A stretch of DNA of 6,232 nt, from NCBI GenBank assembly GCA_023228995.1, contig JALOAD010000097.1:1-6232 (forward strand), in the 5' to 3' direction. The stretch is from Candidatus Muiribacterium halophilum (GTDB lineage Bacteria > Muiribacteriota > Muiribacteriia > Muiribacteriales > Muiribacteriaceae). Shown here piece after piece: positions 6,172 to 6,232 of this stretch. How positions within the stretch are numbered: the first letter of the stretch is position 1; each line of letters opens with the position of its first letter. The position numbers were made by a program, and so were the translations under genes. Under the pieces are notes generated by a model, which searched no databases, was not told the origin of the DNA, and saw only the letters and a program-made list of their open reading frames with translations.

Positions 6172-6180
6172 ATTATACCA
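6172..6180 (-). promoter_or_regulatory. Extended -10 promoter box inside the CRISPR repeat
   Basis: The repeat ends in TGGTATAAT on the minus strand, a perfect extended -10 (TGnTATAAT). In N. meningitidis and related II-C systems such boxes in each repeat drive separate crRNA transcripts that start in the next spacer. The same arrangement is inferred here. In this terminal copy the start would fall near 6167-6162, inside the first arm of the terminator stem. Confidence 0.65.
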
Positions 6181-6232
6181 TAACCTGAACCTTCGGGAAA
6201 CTATAACATCCCAACAGGCACAACGATATATT
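6172..6232 (-). CRISPR. CRISPR array, terminal repeat plus part of a spacer (cut by window edge)
   Basis: One 36-nt repeat occupies 6172-6207. In crRNA orientation (minus strand) it starts GTTATAGTTTCCC and ends GGTTATGGTATAAT, the type II-C pattern of GTTRTAG at the start and TATAAT/TACAAT at the end. Only one copy is in the window. It is identified by its length, by these ends and by its 34-nt match to the tracrRNA anti-repeat. Positions 6208-6232 are then the last 25 nt of a spacer. Because a terminator follows at 6168 and no repeat lies beyond it, this is the array end nearest cas9. The repeat/spacer boundary at 6207/6208 is inferred. Confidence 0.85.

Overview
The window holds a complete type II-C CRISPR-Cas locus from an unnamed, strongly A+T-rich bacterium. 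By eye about three quarters of the bases are A or T. The standard bacterial code fits: cas1 ends in TGA and tryptophans are TGG. I cannot name the organism. The Cas9 resembles the Neisseria meningitidis Cas9 group, but the base composition and the neighbouring secreted proteins do not look like Neisseria. A low-GC, host-associated lineage is only a guess.

Layout, left to right. Positions 1-1218 (minus strand) carry two tightly linked genes for small exported proteins: a 349-residue PKD/Ig-like protein, then the start of a second signal-peptide protein that runs off the left edge. A good promoter (-35/-10 with extended -10) precedes them at 1295-1323. Positions 1231-1653 are non-coding. They contain a GC-rich REP-like hairpin near 1446-1469 and at most a tiny ORF or gene remnant at 1504-1581. 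Positions 1654-1777 (plus strand) hold a promoter, the tracrRNA and its terminator. Positions 1776-6038 (minus strand) hold cas9-cas1-cas2 as one overlapping operon. Positions 6134-6168 hold a strong terminator reading on the minus strand. Positions 6172-6232 hold one 36-nt CRISPR repeat and part of a spacer; the rest of the array lies beyond the right edge.

How the parts work together. The array is transcribed on the minus strand towards cas9, using an extended -10 box at the end of the repeat, and stops at the terminator before cas9. The tracrRNA is transcribed from the other end of the locus, convergently with cas2, and its anti-repeat matches the repeat over 34 nt. Cas9 has all RuvC and HNH catalytic residues and should be an active nuclease. 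Cas1 and Cas2 keep their key residues, so spacer acquisition looks intact. There is no csn2 or cas4, as expected for II-C.

Points of most interest are: the real cas1 start is a TTG inside what would otherwise be called a longer ORF; the cas2 stop codon lies in the tracrRNA terminator T-run; the terminal repeat's promoter points into the terminator stem and may drive cas9; and the PAM-interacting domain is NmeCas9-like but differs at the PAM-contacting loop.
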